NCBI GenBank assembly: GCA_009780855.1
Contig: WQZG01000034.1
Location: forward strand, 1 to 35,927
Length of the DNA stretch: 35,927 nt
DNA from: Treponema sp.
GTDB taxonomy: Bacteria > Spirochaetota > Spirochaetia > Treponematales > Breznakiellaceae
Direction: 5' to 3'
A program made the translations under genes and the position numbers. Positions within the stretch are counted from its first letter, which is position 1, and the number at the start of each line of letters is the position of its first letter. This document shows positions 12,278 to 19,711 of the stretch, piece after piece. The notes beneath the pieces are model-generated. The model searched no databases. It had not been told where the DNA came from and worked only from the letters and a program-made list of their open reading frames with translations.

Positions 12278-12508
12278 TTATTTTTTACGGTAAATATAGA
12301 AACCTACCCCGCTTACTACTATACCGATGACAATCTGTATAATGGAATTGCGGACCACATCTGTCTGGCCGCCTCCAATCTTAGCAACCGAGTTAAGGAA
12401 TTTACCACCCGCCGATGCGCTGAATGAAATCAGGTTATAGGCGCCCCATACCAAAAGTACTACTCCGACTACGAGAAGTACTATTCCGATAATTCTTGTA
12501 ACACTCAA
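12278..12508 (-). CDS. Small DUF3185-like membrane protein
   Basis: Seventy-six residues with two hydrophobic helices (about 5-26 and 57-72) separated by a Ser/Gly-rich loop and ending in a basic YRKK. The pattern IIGIVLLVVGVVLLVWG followed by a second glycine-rich helix resembles the DUF3185 family, whose function is unknown. The start is TTG at 12508. It is favoured by a strong AAAGGAG at 12515-12521 spaced 6 nt away, and no nearby ATG competes. The gene lies 16 nt after rlpA and is probably cotranscribed with it. Confidence 0.75.
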   Translation of the reverse strand: MSVTRIIGIVLLVVGVVLLVWGAYNLISFSASAGGKFLNSVAKIGGGQTDVVRNSIIQIVIGIVVSGVGFYIYRKK

Positions 12509-12514
12509 TTAAGT

Positions 12515-12521
12515 CTCCTTT
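12515..12521 (-). promoter_or_regulatory. Ribosome binding site that fixes a TTG start
   Basis: AAAGGAG on the minus strand, 6 nt before the TTG at 12508. This strong match supports translation of the 76-residue membrane protein from a non-ATG codon. Confidence 0.75.
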
Positions 12522-12524
12522 GCG

Positions 12525-13475
12525 TCAGCGTTCTTCCCGGATAACAGCTTCCGGGAAGCCTGCGGCGTAAATCTTTGTTGCTATGGATGGTATATCTTCC
12601 GGCCTTATTTTGGCAAGTACCACACGGTACAGATCATTGTATCTTTCATAAGCCGGACTTAGTCCCATAGCCGCGAGTCTGTTAAAGGCGTCAAGCGCAT
12701 TTGCCGGCACCCTGTAGGCTCCGACCTGCAGCCGGTAAAATTTGCCGGTGCCGGTTTTTGGCATACCGCCGATAATATTGGCAGATCTTGCAGGAGCGGC
12801 CTCCGGCTGTAAAACCTGGGGAATTACCTGCGGCTGGGCCGGCTGTACAGGAACAGTCTGAACAGGAGGTATTTGCTGAACAGGCAATTGTGCAGCCGGC
12901 TGTGGCTGTAAAGTTTGCGGCTCTGGCTGTGCGGGCTGTACCGGTCCGGGCATGGGCTCAGGCTGGAGGACTGCCGCGGCCTGCGGCGCAGGCGAGGGCT
13001 GTACGGTCGCGGGCTGGACTGCAGCGGGAGCGGGCTGCGCAGTCAGCGGCTGCACAGGACCCGGGGTAAGCTCAGCCGGCTGAACCGCTGCGGCAGGCGC
13101 AGGTATGTTCGCTTCCACGGTTACCATTGCCGTACCTGTCGTGATCATATCAAGAGCTTCTGCCGCGGCCATGGAGAGATCAATTATTCTGGTGGCAACA
13201 AAAGGCCCCCTGTCATTGATCCTTACATTTACCTTTTTATTGTTATAGGTATTGGTTATTGTTGCGATAGTCCCGAAATCAAGCGTAGGGTGGGCCGCGG
13301 TAAACTGCGATGAATCAAAAATTTCATTGCTGGCTGTTAATCTGCCGTCGAATTCGGTGCCGTACCAGGAGGCAATGCCCTCCTGTTTAAAAGGCACAGT
13401 TGTCTGTGCGTTAATGGCAGAAACCGCCGTAAACGCAATTATTAAAACGAATACAAGACTGATTGTTCTTTTCAT
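12525..13475 (-). CDS. rlpA: RlpA family septal ring lytic transglycosylase / SPOR-domain protein
   Basis: Exported 316-residue cell-wall protein. A signal peptide of about 23 residues ends INA-Q without a lipobox Cys, so it looks soluble rather than lipidated. The double-psi beta-barrel domain (about 30-105) keeps all residues reported as important in Pseudomonas RlpA: E51, D54, H62 and D88 (TASNEIFD, TAAH, NDRGPF). A linker of about 120 residues rich in Pro, Gln and Ala follows. The C-terminal SPOR-like domain (about 240-316, FYRLQVGAYRVPANA) should bind denuded septal glycan. It therefore probably cleaves naked glycan strands during division. It lies 42 nt downstream of uvrB and 16 nt upstream of the DUF3185-like gene. 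Confidence 0.88.
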   Translation of the reverse strand: MKRTISLVFVLIIAFTAVSAINAQTTVPFKQEGIASWYGTEFDGRLTASNEIFDSSQFTAAHPTLDFGTIATITNTYNNKKVNVRINDRGPFVATRIIDLSMAAAEALDMITTGTAMVTVEANIPAPAAAVQPAELTPGPVQPLTAQPAPAAVQPATVQPSPAPQAAAVLQPEPMPGPVQPAQPEPQTLQPQPAAQLPVQQIPPVQTVPVQPAQPQVIPQVLQPEAAPARSANIIGGMPKTGTGKFYRLQVGAYRVPANALDAFNRLAAMGLSPAYERYNDLYRVVLAKIRPEDIPSIATKIYAAGFPEAVIREER

Positions 13476-13517
13476 ATTATTATATCGGTAATCCTGATTA
13501 AAGCATTAAGCGCAGAT

Positions 13518-15533
13518 TTACCGCCTCCTGTTTTTATTCTTTTCTTTTACACCGATTCCCTTTATTTTGTCAATTTCATCGCGGACAGAGGCGGCCTGCT
13601 CGAACTCAAGGTTTTTGGCGTATTCCAGCATTTCCTTTTCGAGGGCGGAGATAAGCTTGCGGCGCTGATCCGGTATAAGCACGTTGTAGGAATTGGTAAG
13701 GACCTCGATGGAAGCGGCGGCCGCGTTCTTTTCCTCGACTGCGTGGCGTTCCAGGATATCGGCAATGGCCTTTTTTACAGTGGTAGGTGTTATGCCGTGA
13801 GCCTGGTTGTAGGCCATCTGCGCAGTGCGGCGGCGGTTGGTCTCGGTAATGGCCGCCGACATGGCATCGCTCATCCGGTCCGCGTACATTATAACCTTGC
13901 CGGCAGCGTTCCTGGCGGCCCGGCCTATTATCTGAACCAGGCTTGTCAGCGACCGCAAAAACCCGATCTTGTCCGCGTCCAGAATCGCAATAAACGAAAC
14001 CTCCGGCAGGTCGATTCCCTCACGCAGCAGGTTGATTCCTACAAGCACGTCAAAATCCCCGCTCCGGAGCCTTGTAAGTATTTCCACCCTCTCGATAGTT
14101 TCCACTTCGCTGTGAATGTACTGTACCTTGAGTCCCAAACCCAAAAGGTAGTCGGTAAGATCCTCAGCCATTTTTTTGGTCAGGGTAAGGATGAGGGAGC
14201 GTTCATGGGTCTTTATGCGTTTCTGAATTTCGGCATAAATATCTTCCATCTGGCCTTCGCTGGGCCGCACTTCGATTTCCGGGTCCAATAAGCCGGTCGG
14301 CCTTATAAGCTGCTGAACAACCCGTTTTGAAAGTTCGGCTTCGGTTTTGCCCGGGGTCGCGGAAACAAAAACTGTCTGGTCCATTCTGGCTGTAAACTCG
14401 TCATAGCGAAGGGGCCTGTTGTCCAGGGCGCAGGGCAGACGGAAACCGTAGTCCACCAGACTTTGCTTGCGGCTGCGATCCCCGGCGTACATACCGCCGA
14501 TTTGGGGCACCGTAACATGGCTCTCGTCGATAAAAGTCAGATGCCTGTGCGGAAAATAATCCACCAGGGTATCCGGGGCTTCTCCCGGTTTCCTGCCGGC
14601 CAGGGGAGCCGAATAATTTTCAATGCCCGGGCAAAAACCCATCTCTGCAAGCATTTCCAGGTCGTATTCAGTCCGGGTTTTTATCCGTTCGGCTTCCACA
14701 ATCTTGCCGTTCTTCTGAAAATACTCATAACGTTCTTCCAGTTCTTCTTTTATCGAATCAAGCGCTTTGGCTACCATCTCGGCCGGCATGACAAACTGTT
14801 TTGCCGGGTAGATCATGGCCATGTCCAGTTCTTCCAGGGTCGTTCCCGACACCGGATTAAAACGTCTTATCCTTTCAACCTTGTCCCAGTCCAGGTCGAT
14901 CCTGTAGGCTTCTTCCAAATATGCCGGATAGATTTCCAGAGTATCGCCCCTGCGCCTGAACCGTCCGCGCTCCAGGACATCGTCGTTCCTTTCATACTGA
15001 AGTTCAACAAAACGCCGCATAAGGGCGTCAGCGTCAATCGTGTCTCCCCGCGAAAACGACGCCGTCATCTTGCGGTAAACTTCAGGTGTTGCCAGGCCGT
15101 AGATGCAGGAAACTGTCGCTACGATTATCACGTCTCGGCGCTCCATAAGGCTCCGCGTCGCTGAAAGTCTCATGCGTTCGATTTCGTCGTTTATCGAAGC
15201 GTCTTTTTCTACGTAGAGATCGCGGCTGGCAACATAGGCTTCCGGCTGGTAGTAATCGTAATAGGACACAAAATATTCGACTGCATTGTGCGGGAAAAAC
15301 CCCTTGAATTCCCTGTAAAGCTGGGCTGCCAGGGTTTTGTTATGACTCACAATCAGAGTCGGAAGCTGGACTTCCTCGATAATTTTTGCCATTGTAAAAG
15401 TCTTGCCGGAGCCGGTAACCCCCTGCAGGGTCTGGTACTTGTCGCCGGCCCTGATTCCTGAGGAAAGCGCCGTGATGGCCTCACCCTGATCACCTGCCGG
15501 GCCAAAATCCGATACGACTTCAAAAGGACGCAT
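13518..15533 (-). CDS. uvrB: Excinuclease ABC subunit B
   Basis: DNA-damage verification helicase of nucleotide excision repair, 671 residues, normal length. Walker A GVTGSGKT is near residues 38-45, the damage-probing beta-hairpin region YYDYYQPEAY near 90-100, the DESH motif in IDESHVTVPQIGGMYAGDRSR, helicase motif VI QIIGRAARN, and a C-terminal UVR domain (LEKEMLEYAKNLEFEQAA) that contacts UvrC. I chose the ATG at 15533 because homologues start with MxPFxxVSDFxPAGDQ. A TTG farther upstream (15575) would add 14 unrelated residues and lies across the predicted promoter. GAGG at 15547-15550 is a distant ribosome binding site (12-13 nt). Confidence 0.97.
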   Translation of the reverse strand: MRPFEVVSDFGPAGDQGEAITALSSGIRAGDKYQTLQGVTGSGKTFTMAKIIEEVQLPTLIVSHNKTLAAQLYREFKGFFPHNAVEYFVSYYDYYQPEAYVASRDLYVEKDASINDEIERMRLSATRSLMERRDVIIVATVSCIYGLATPEVYRKMTASFSRGDTIDADALMRRFVELQYERNDDVLERGRFRRRGDTLEIYPAYLEEAYRIDLDWDKVERIRRFNPVSGTTLEELDMAMIYPAKQFVMPAEMVAKALDSIKEELEERYEYFQKNGKIVEAERIKTRTEYDLEMLAEMGFCPGIENYSAPLAGRKPGEAPDTLVDYFPHRHLTFIDESHVTVPQIGGMYAGDRSRKQSLVDYGFRLPCALDNRPLRYDEFTARMDQTVFVSATPGKTEAELSKRVVQQLIRPTGLLDPEIEVRPSEGQMEDIYAEIQKRIKTHERSLILTLTKKMAEDLTDYLLGLGLKVQYIHSEVETIERVEILTRLRSGDFDVLVGINLLREGIDLPEVSFIAILDADKIGFLRSLTSLVQIIGRAARNAAGKVIMYADRMSDAMSAAITETNRRRTAQMAYNQAHGITPTTVKKAIADILERHAVEEKNAAAASIEVLTNSYNVLIPDQRRKLISALEKEMLEYAKNLEFEQAASVRDEIDKIKGIGVKEKNKNRRR

Positions 15534-15549
15534 TTTTGGTATCAAACCT

Positions 15550-15567
15550 CTATACAACAGTATAGCA
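15550..15567 (-). promoter_or_regulatory. uvrB extended -10 promoter overlapped by a perfect palindrome
   Basis: On the minus strand TGC-TATACT is an extended -10 box (15567-15559). The palindrome CTATAC-AACA-GTATAG (15550-15565) covers it exactly, a classical place for a repressor operator. Transcription would begin about 20 nt before the uvrB ATG. No recognisable -35 was found, as is common with extended -10 promoters. Confidence 0.5.
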
Positions 15568-15581
15568 TAACGCAATTATTC

Positions 15582-15609
15582 TTGCATATCGGGAGAAATA
15601 TTGTATACT
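15582..15609 (+). promoter_or_regulatory. Promoter of the Uma2 gene
   Basis: TTGCAT at 15582-15587, 16-nt spacer, TATACT at 15604-15609. The expected start site falls at or next to the ATG at 15616, predicting a leaderless transcript. The caveat is a GGGAG five nt before a TTG at 15601, which would instead favour a longer translated form if transcription starts farther upstream. Confidence 0.5.
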
Positions 15610-15615
15610 TGGATC

Positions 15616-16182
15616 ATGGCATTACCCATAAAAGTTGAAGATGAATATTATACGTACGCGGATTTTCTCGAATGGGATGAGGATTTTAGGGCGGAATTAC
15701 TGGATGGTGAAATACTTATGATGGCGCCTCCATTAACAAATCATCAAGATATAAGCGGTGAATTATTTTTTCAAATCAGAAGTTTTTTGGAAAATAAAAA
15801 ATGCAAAGTGTATGCTTCTCCTTTTGGTGTTCGGCTTTTTCCAAAAAAAGACAAAAGCGATGATACAGTTTTTTTGCCGGATATTGTTGTTGTCTGTGAT
15901 TCGAATAAGCTGGACGACTACGGCTGTAACGGAGCGCCCGATCTTGTAATAGAAATTATTTCGCCGTCAACGGCAAGGTATGATCGTATATACAAACTGC
16001 GAAAATACCAAAAAGCGGGAGTGCGTGAATACTGGATTGTTGATCCGATACTAAAATCCGTGGAAGTTTATATACTGGAAAATAACCGTTATGTTGTCAG
16101 CTCTTATGACGAGACTGAAAAAATACCGGTTACTGTGCTCAAGGGCTGCACGGTGGATCTGGCGGCGGTTTTTACCGGGTAA
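15616..16182 (+). CDS. Uma2 family (DUF820) putative PD-(D/E)XK nuclease
   Basis: 188-residue protein of the Uma2 family, abundant in cyanobacteria and some spirochaetes and of uncertain function. The restriction-endonuclease-like core is visible: E27 (AELLDGE), D89 (PDIVVV), E113 (VIEI) and K127 in the YKLRKYQKAGVREYWIVDP block. I prefer the ATG at 15616 (MALPIKVED, a typical family start). A TTG at 15601 with a GGGAG would add five residues. The base composition is more A+T-rich than the flanking genes, which fits accessory DNA. It is divergent from uvrB and convergent with the isomerase gene. Biological role is unknown. Confidence 0.85.
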   Translation: MALPIKVEDEYYTYADFLEWDEDFRAELLDGEILMMAPPLTNHQDISGELFFQIRSFLENKKCKVYASPFGVRLFPKKDKSDDTVFLPDIVVVCDSNKLDDYGCNGAPDLVIEIISPSTARYDRIYKLRKYQKAGVREYWIVDPILKSVEVYILENNRYVVSSYDETEKIPVTVLKGCTVDLAAVFTG

Positions 16183-16202
16183 TTTTTTTAGAATTTATAA
16201 AA

Positions 16203-16658
16203 TTAAACTTTTTTTTCCATTTCAAGCATATAATCAATCCGTGTTTCATGGCGGCCGCCGTTGAATTTTCCAAAAAGCCATACTTCAACCATTTCCAGAT
16301 ATTTTTCCAGTGTAATCATCCAGCATCCGGTTGCCAGTATATTTGAATTGTTATGCTCACGGCTCAGAAGAGCCGGAAAAATATCGTAACACAGCGCTGC
16401 CCTTACACCTTTTACCTTGTTTGCTGCCATAGCCATTCCCTGGCCTGTTCCGCAAACAAGCAGGCCCCTGTCAAATTCACCGGAGACAACGCGTTTGCCG
16501 GCCTCTTCTGCAATTTGCGGATATTCTCCTTCCATTGAGTTATGGCATCCGATATCGGTTATGGTGTATCCGCGCCGGCACAGATCTGCTATTGCCTGTG
16601 TTTTAAAATCATAGGCGGCAAGATCACATCCCATTATGATTTTTAATTGTGTCTGCAT
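16203..16658 (-). CDS. RpiB/LacA/LacB family sugar-phosphate isomerase
   Basis: Cytoplasmic aldose/ketose phosphate isomerase, 151 residues, the usual length. The catalytic-type Cys is at C69 (LLVCGTGQGM), NKVKGVRAAL is the phosphate-binding region and REHNNSN (99-105) supplies the ring-opening His. The N-terminal motif is G-C-D-L-A-A-Y: Leu replaces the His of the RpiB 'DHxG' motif, as in LacA (ADLKG), whereas the Cys resembles RpiB/LacB. The substrate may therefore not be ribose-5-phosphate. A good AGGAAA precedes the ATG. It is the last gene of a minus-strand sugar operon and lies next to an epimerase remnant, which suits pentose or ketose phosphate metabolism. Confidence 0.88.
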   Translation of the reverse strand: MQTQLKIIMGCDLAAYDFKTQAIADLCRRGYTITDIGCHNSMEGEYPQIAEEAGKRVVSGEFDRGLLVCGTGQGMAMAANKVKGVRAALCYDIFPALLSREHNNSNILATGCWMITLEKYLEMVEVWLFGKFNGGRHETRIDYMLEMEKKV

Positions 16659-16710
16659 CTGGTTTTTCCTGAATAAAATTTATTTCCAAACTGCATTTCC
16701 AGCCGGCAGC

Positions 16711-17021
16711 TTATCCGTCAGGCCGGAACAGGGCATGATAGCCCAAAATTAACATATCAGCTTTATATATAGCGAGTTCAGCTGCAATCTCAGGGGTGAT
16801 ACCTCCGTCGGAAAAAATGCCAGACTTTAAACGCCCATTTGTTCCATTCGATCAATGTAGTTTTCCGGATTAACAGCCATCATATGTGTATCAATCCTGA
16901 ATTTTAGGAATTCGTCTATTTGTTCAGCAAGCAGGAGCTGATTCGCACAGGCATAGGCAAAACCAAGAAGGGCAATGGCATATAAGCCAAATGAACTCCC
17001 TGATTTTGCCTTTGGGGTTTT
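16711..17021 (-). pseudogene. Remnant of a ribulose-phosphate-3-epimerase-like gene
   Basis: This otherwise gene-free stretch holds two pieces of one TIM-barrel epimerase on the minus strand. The first, about 16825-16935, reads IDTHMMAVNPENYIDRMEQMG, matching the 'DxHLMVxxPExYI' block of the family, then stops at a TAA. The second, in another frame at 16711-16824, reads SDGGITPEIAAELAIYKADML and then ILGYHALFRPDG, matching the C-terminal 'DGGI...AGAD...G...F' phosphate-binding block. About 100 central residues and the N-terminus are missing. An internal deletion plus frameshift is the simplest explanation. Family assignment is from recalled motifs only. Confidence 0.6.
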
Positions 17022-17873
17022 TTATTTCAGGATATCGGTTTTATTGGGGCTGTCCCTTCCCTTGATTTTGGGGAGTCTTCTTTCTAAAGCGGCAAAGCCT
17101 ATTTCAATATCTTCCTCCGCTTCGTATTCTGTTTTTGCGCCGACCGTGATCATGTCGCATTCGCGCAGTACAGTCCAGTTGAATGTTAATCCTATGTATG
17201 GGGAAACCCTGCCTGCAGCCATGGGCTTTATGGTCATCACCGGTTTTTTGGCTTCATGGATTATTTTGATTACTTTTTCAATTTCCACCTGCATTAAAAA
17301 GCCCATACAGTTGAATATTTGTATGTAAGTCTGAACATCATATTGATTTAAATCACTGTAAATAATCAATTCCGGCATATGGGCGCTCAGGCCCGGAATC
17401 ATTCCGTTGTCCCGTATCATGGACAGATAATCCGGCAGACGGTTTATCTTCCTTGTGCCTTTATCCACCAGCTTTTCCACGCATGAATGATGCGGCAGAC
17501 AAAATGTAACTCCGGCTTTTTTGCTGTTTTTAATCATGTTTTCGGCTTCATGCCGTGCTTCGGGCGTATTATCTACATTCAAGATCGGCGTATCGATCTG
17601 AATAAGTTTTTTCCCGGTTTTGTCCTGGAAATATTTTATAGAGTCCATCATAAGCTGCTGTTTTGTGAGCCCTCCCATAATGGCGTCAACACCGCTGTCG
17701 CTAAATTTTTTTAATATCGGAAATACAGCTTCGGCATTATGGTTGGTTATTTTAATGTCCATATCTGCGGCATAACTGGTATGACTAAAACCGACTATCC
17801 AGTTAGTTCCGATAAGCATTCTCGGCAGACTAACACCTTCTACCGTTGTTCTGGGAAATTGTTTTTCACTCAT
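17022..17873 (-). CDS. Conserved protein of unknown function, TIM-barrel-like
   Basis: 283 residues, not confidently recognised. The alternation of short hydrophobic strands and helices suggests a (beta/alpha)8 barrel: AVFPILKKFSDSGVDAIMGG, KLIQIDTPIL, GVTFCLPHHS and the late block KPVMTIKPMAAGRVSPYIG, then CDMITVGAKTEYEAEEDIEI. That last part recalls the C-terminus of aldo/keto reductase-like proteins, but the usual D-Y-K-H tetrad is not evident. HHS near residue 120 and several Asp could form a metal site. There is no signal peptide, so it is cytoplasmic. AAGGAG lies 7 nt before the ATG. It lies between a solute-binding protein and the epimerase remnant/isomerase, implying a role in the metabolism of the imported sugar. 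Confidence 0.75.
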   Translation of the reverse strand: MSEKQFPRTTVEGVSLPRMLIGTNWIVGFSHTSYAADMDIKITNHNAEAVFPILKKFSDSGVDAIMGGLTKQQLMMDSIKYFQDKTGKKLIQIDTPILNVDNTPEARHEAENMIKNSKKAGVTFCLPHHSCVEKLVDKGTRKINRLPDYLSMIRDNGMIPGLSAHMPELIIYSDLNQYDVQTYIQIFNCMGFLMQVEIEKVIKIIHEAKKPVMTIKPMAAGRVSPYIGLTFNWTVLRECDMITVGAKTEYEAEEDIEIGFAALERRLPKIKGRDSPNKTDILK

Positions 17874-17894
17874 TTTTATCTCCTTGATAAAATT

Positions 17895-19517
17895 TTAATT
17901 GCTTAAGAAAGCTGCGTAAGCTGTGTTATTAAGGGCAATTGCTTCGTCAATGCCCATTTTTTTGATGTTCTGCACATATGCATCCCAATTGGATAAAGGT
18001 TCCTGTCCCATGATGAATTTAAGCATCATTTCGTTTACATAAGTGGTTACATCGGCCATAATGCTGTTAACTCTTCGTGTATCGGCGGCAGGCAGCGAAT
18101 AGGACGGGCGGAGACCGCTTGCGTTGCCGGATGTGTTCCATACTGCGCGTGCAGGCGTTTCCAGGCCCTTGTAATCCAGGAAATTAACTTCGTAAGGATC
18201 ACGCAGATAAGCGCCGTTGCGGCCGCAGTATAAAAACGCTAAAGCGGAAAAATCACCCAGGGGATTATTTGTCAGCAGCGGTGTCGGCACCGGTTTTCCC
18301 TGGGCATTAAGAGTATAGGCTTCTCCCTCATTGCCGTAAGTTATAAGGAATGAACCTTCCGGAGAATAACCGTAGTCATACATTTTGCAAATTTCATTTA
18401 AATATTTGGTTTGCGCCGAAATAGCTGTCCATTGGCCCGGCCTTACATCTTCTGACTGCTGACGGAAACGGAGTGTCTGTCCGGCATTTACCTTGGGATA
18501 GGGTACTGCAATTGTACTTGCGCCGGGTATCCTGTTTGTTATTTCAGTATTGAAATTACCGAATTGCTCCGAAGAAGATCCTGTATAGGCGCCGTATACA
18601 CCCGTGATTGCTTTTTGTTTGTATGTGTTGGCGTCGATGGATGCGAATTCCGGATCAATCAATCCTTCGGAATACCATCTGTTGAATGTTGTTAACCACT
18701 GCTTGTATCCGTCTTCTATAGGACCGTAATGGATTTTATTGTCTGTACCGATAAAATAATCCCTTACTACATCATACGCACCGATAAAAATTCCGTAAGT
18801 GTTGAATGTGGCGTCGTTCTGAAATCCCAGCGGGGATACAATGCCGTTTGCCTTGAATGTTTTTAAAACATTTTCCCAGTCGTCCATGGTTACCGGGATT
18901 TGCAGATTGAATTTATCAAGAAGATCCTTGCGTATAATGGGTCCGGCCCAGCATCCCTCTCCGATTATTATTGCAGGGAACCCCCAGTACCTGCCATTGC
19001 CGGTCTTCATTAATGCATCAACATTCACCGGATTGTCATTAAGCAGTTTCCTTAGATTGGGCATATTTGAATTGACCTGATTTGTAAGATCCATAATTAC
19101 TTTGTCACTGATCAGGCCGTCAAGACCGCCCTGAACATTTTTCCATCCGTTGTTGTATTGCACAATATCTGTCAAGTCTCCTGACGCAAGCATCAGGTTA
19201 AAAGCTTCGCCTGCGGCAACTGACGGGTGCTGGAACTCAATATGAATATTCGTTATTTTTTCCATATCTTTCCATACTGTCTTGTCCGCATAACTTTTCA
19301 TAACCGCAGCTTCGGAAGGAGTCAGTGTTACCCAAAATGTCACAGTGATGGGATTTTTAAGCGGAAAACCAAGGCTTGCCGCTGTCGGGCTGGCCTGTGC
19401 TGCCGTACCCGCTGCTGCAGATGGTGTGTTTGATGCCTGGTTACTTCCGTTTGCTGACATCATAGCTACAGTTACCAATAAAAACCCAAAAACCAAAATT
19501 ACCTGAAGACGTTTCAT
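17895..19517 (-). CDS. Carbohydrate ABC transporter solute-binding protein (LplA/LipO type)
   Basis: Extracytoplasmic sugar-binding protein, 540 residues, of the large cluster found with LplB/LplC-type permeases. The signal peptide (1-22, ending MMSA-N) has no Cys, so it is probably a free periplasmic protein and not a lipoprotein. A Ser/Ala/Thr-rich linker (25-48) follows. Family blocks include DIVQYNNGW in the first lobe, YWGFPAI, and IRKDLLDKFNLQIPVTMDDWENVLKTFK, which is typical of this group. GGAGGG precedes the ATG. It heads its own operon behind a consensus-like promoter (19632-19660) but has no permease genes of its own. The permeases at 22818-24642 may serve it. The ligand is unknown. 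Confidence 0.9.
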   Translation of the reverse strand: MKRLQVILVFGFLLVTVAMMSANGSNQASNTPSAAAGTAAQASPTAASLGFPLKNPITVTFWVTLTPSEAAVMKSYADKTVWKDMEKITNIHIEFQHPSVAAGEAFNLMLASGDLTDIVQYNNGWKNVQGGLDGLISDKVIMDLTNQVNSNMPNLRKLLNDNPVNVDALMKTGNGRYWGFPAIIIGEGCWAGPIIRKDLLDKFNLQIPVTMDDWENVLKTFKANGIVSPLGFQNDATFNTYGIFIGAYDVVRDYFIGTDNKIHYGPIEDGYKQWLTTFNRWYSEGLIDPEFASIDANTYKQKAITGVYGAYTGSSSEQFGNFNTEITNRIPGASTIAVPYPKVNAGQTLRFRQQSEDVRPGQWTAISAQTKYLNEICKMYDYGYSPEGSFLITYGNEGEAYTLNAQGKPVPTPLLTNNPLGDFSALAFLYCGRNGAYLRDPYEVNFLDYKGLETPARAVWNTSGNASGLRPSYSLPAADTRRVNSIMADVTTYVNEMMLKFIMGQEPLSNWDAYVQNIKKMGIDEAIALNNTAYAAFLSN

Positions 19518-19711
19518 AGATCCCTCCAGAATAAGATTAAAATAACTATTCCCGATTGATGTACCAAATCTGATTAAAAATCGGATGAATTAATTATTTA
19601 TTATAAAAAAATAACTATAAAGCATGATATAATTAAATCATCAGTTTTATTATCTGTCAACTAAAATTTTTAAGAAATTTTTGTTGAAAAGATTGGAATA
19701 TAATTATTATA
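19518..19711. other. AT-rich intergenic region between the two sugar operons
   Basis: Holds the promoter at 19632-19660, a ~110-nt leader of the downstream operon, an AT-only hairpin at about 19663-19686, and a perfect 8-bp inverted repeat (AATATAAT / ATTATATT, 19697-19713) at the sulfatase stop codon. No small gene is seen. The AT-only stems may slow or end transcription of the upstream sulfatase operon but are not convincing intrinsic terminators. Confidence 0.55.
19632..19660 (-). promoter_or_regulatory. Sigma-70 promoter of the solute-binding protein/isomerase operon
   Basis: On the minus strand a perfect TTGACA (19660-19655), a 17-nt spacer and TTTAAT (19637-19632, 5 of 6 matches to TATAAT). 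Transcription would start near 19625, leaving an AT-rich leader of roughly 110 nt before the ATG at 19517. It separates this operon from the sulfatase operon upstream. Confidence 0.7.

Noticed and set aside
14463-15164. 233-residue open frame antisense to uvrB
   Set aside because: Composition typical of the complementary frame of a conserved gene, no recognisable domain.
15534-15575. Longer uvrB form from a TTG at 15575
   Set aside because: The extra 14 residues do not match UvrB and lie across the predicted promoter and palindrome; the canonical start is at 15533.
19663-19686. Intrinsic terminator after the last sulfatase
   Set aside because: AAAATTT-type stem is AT-only and too weak to call; recorded only as part of the intergenic region.
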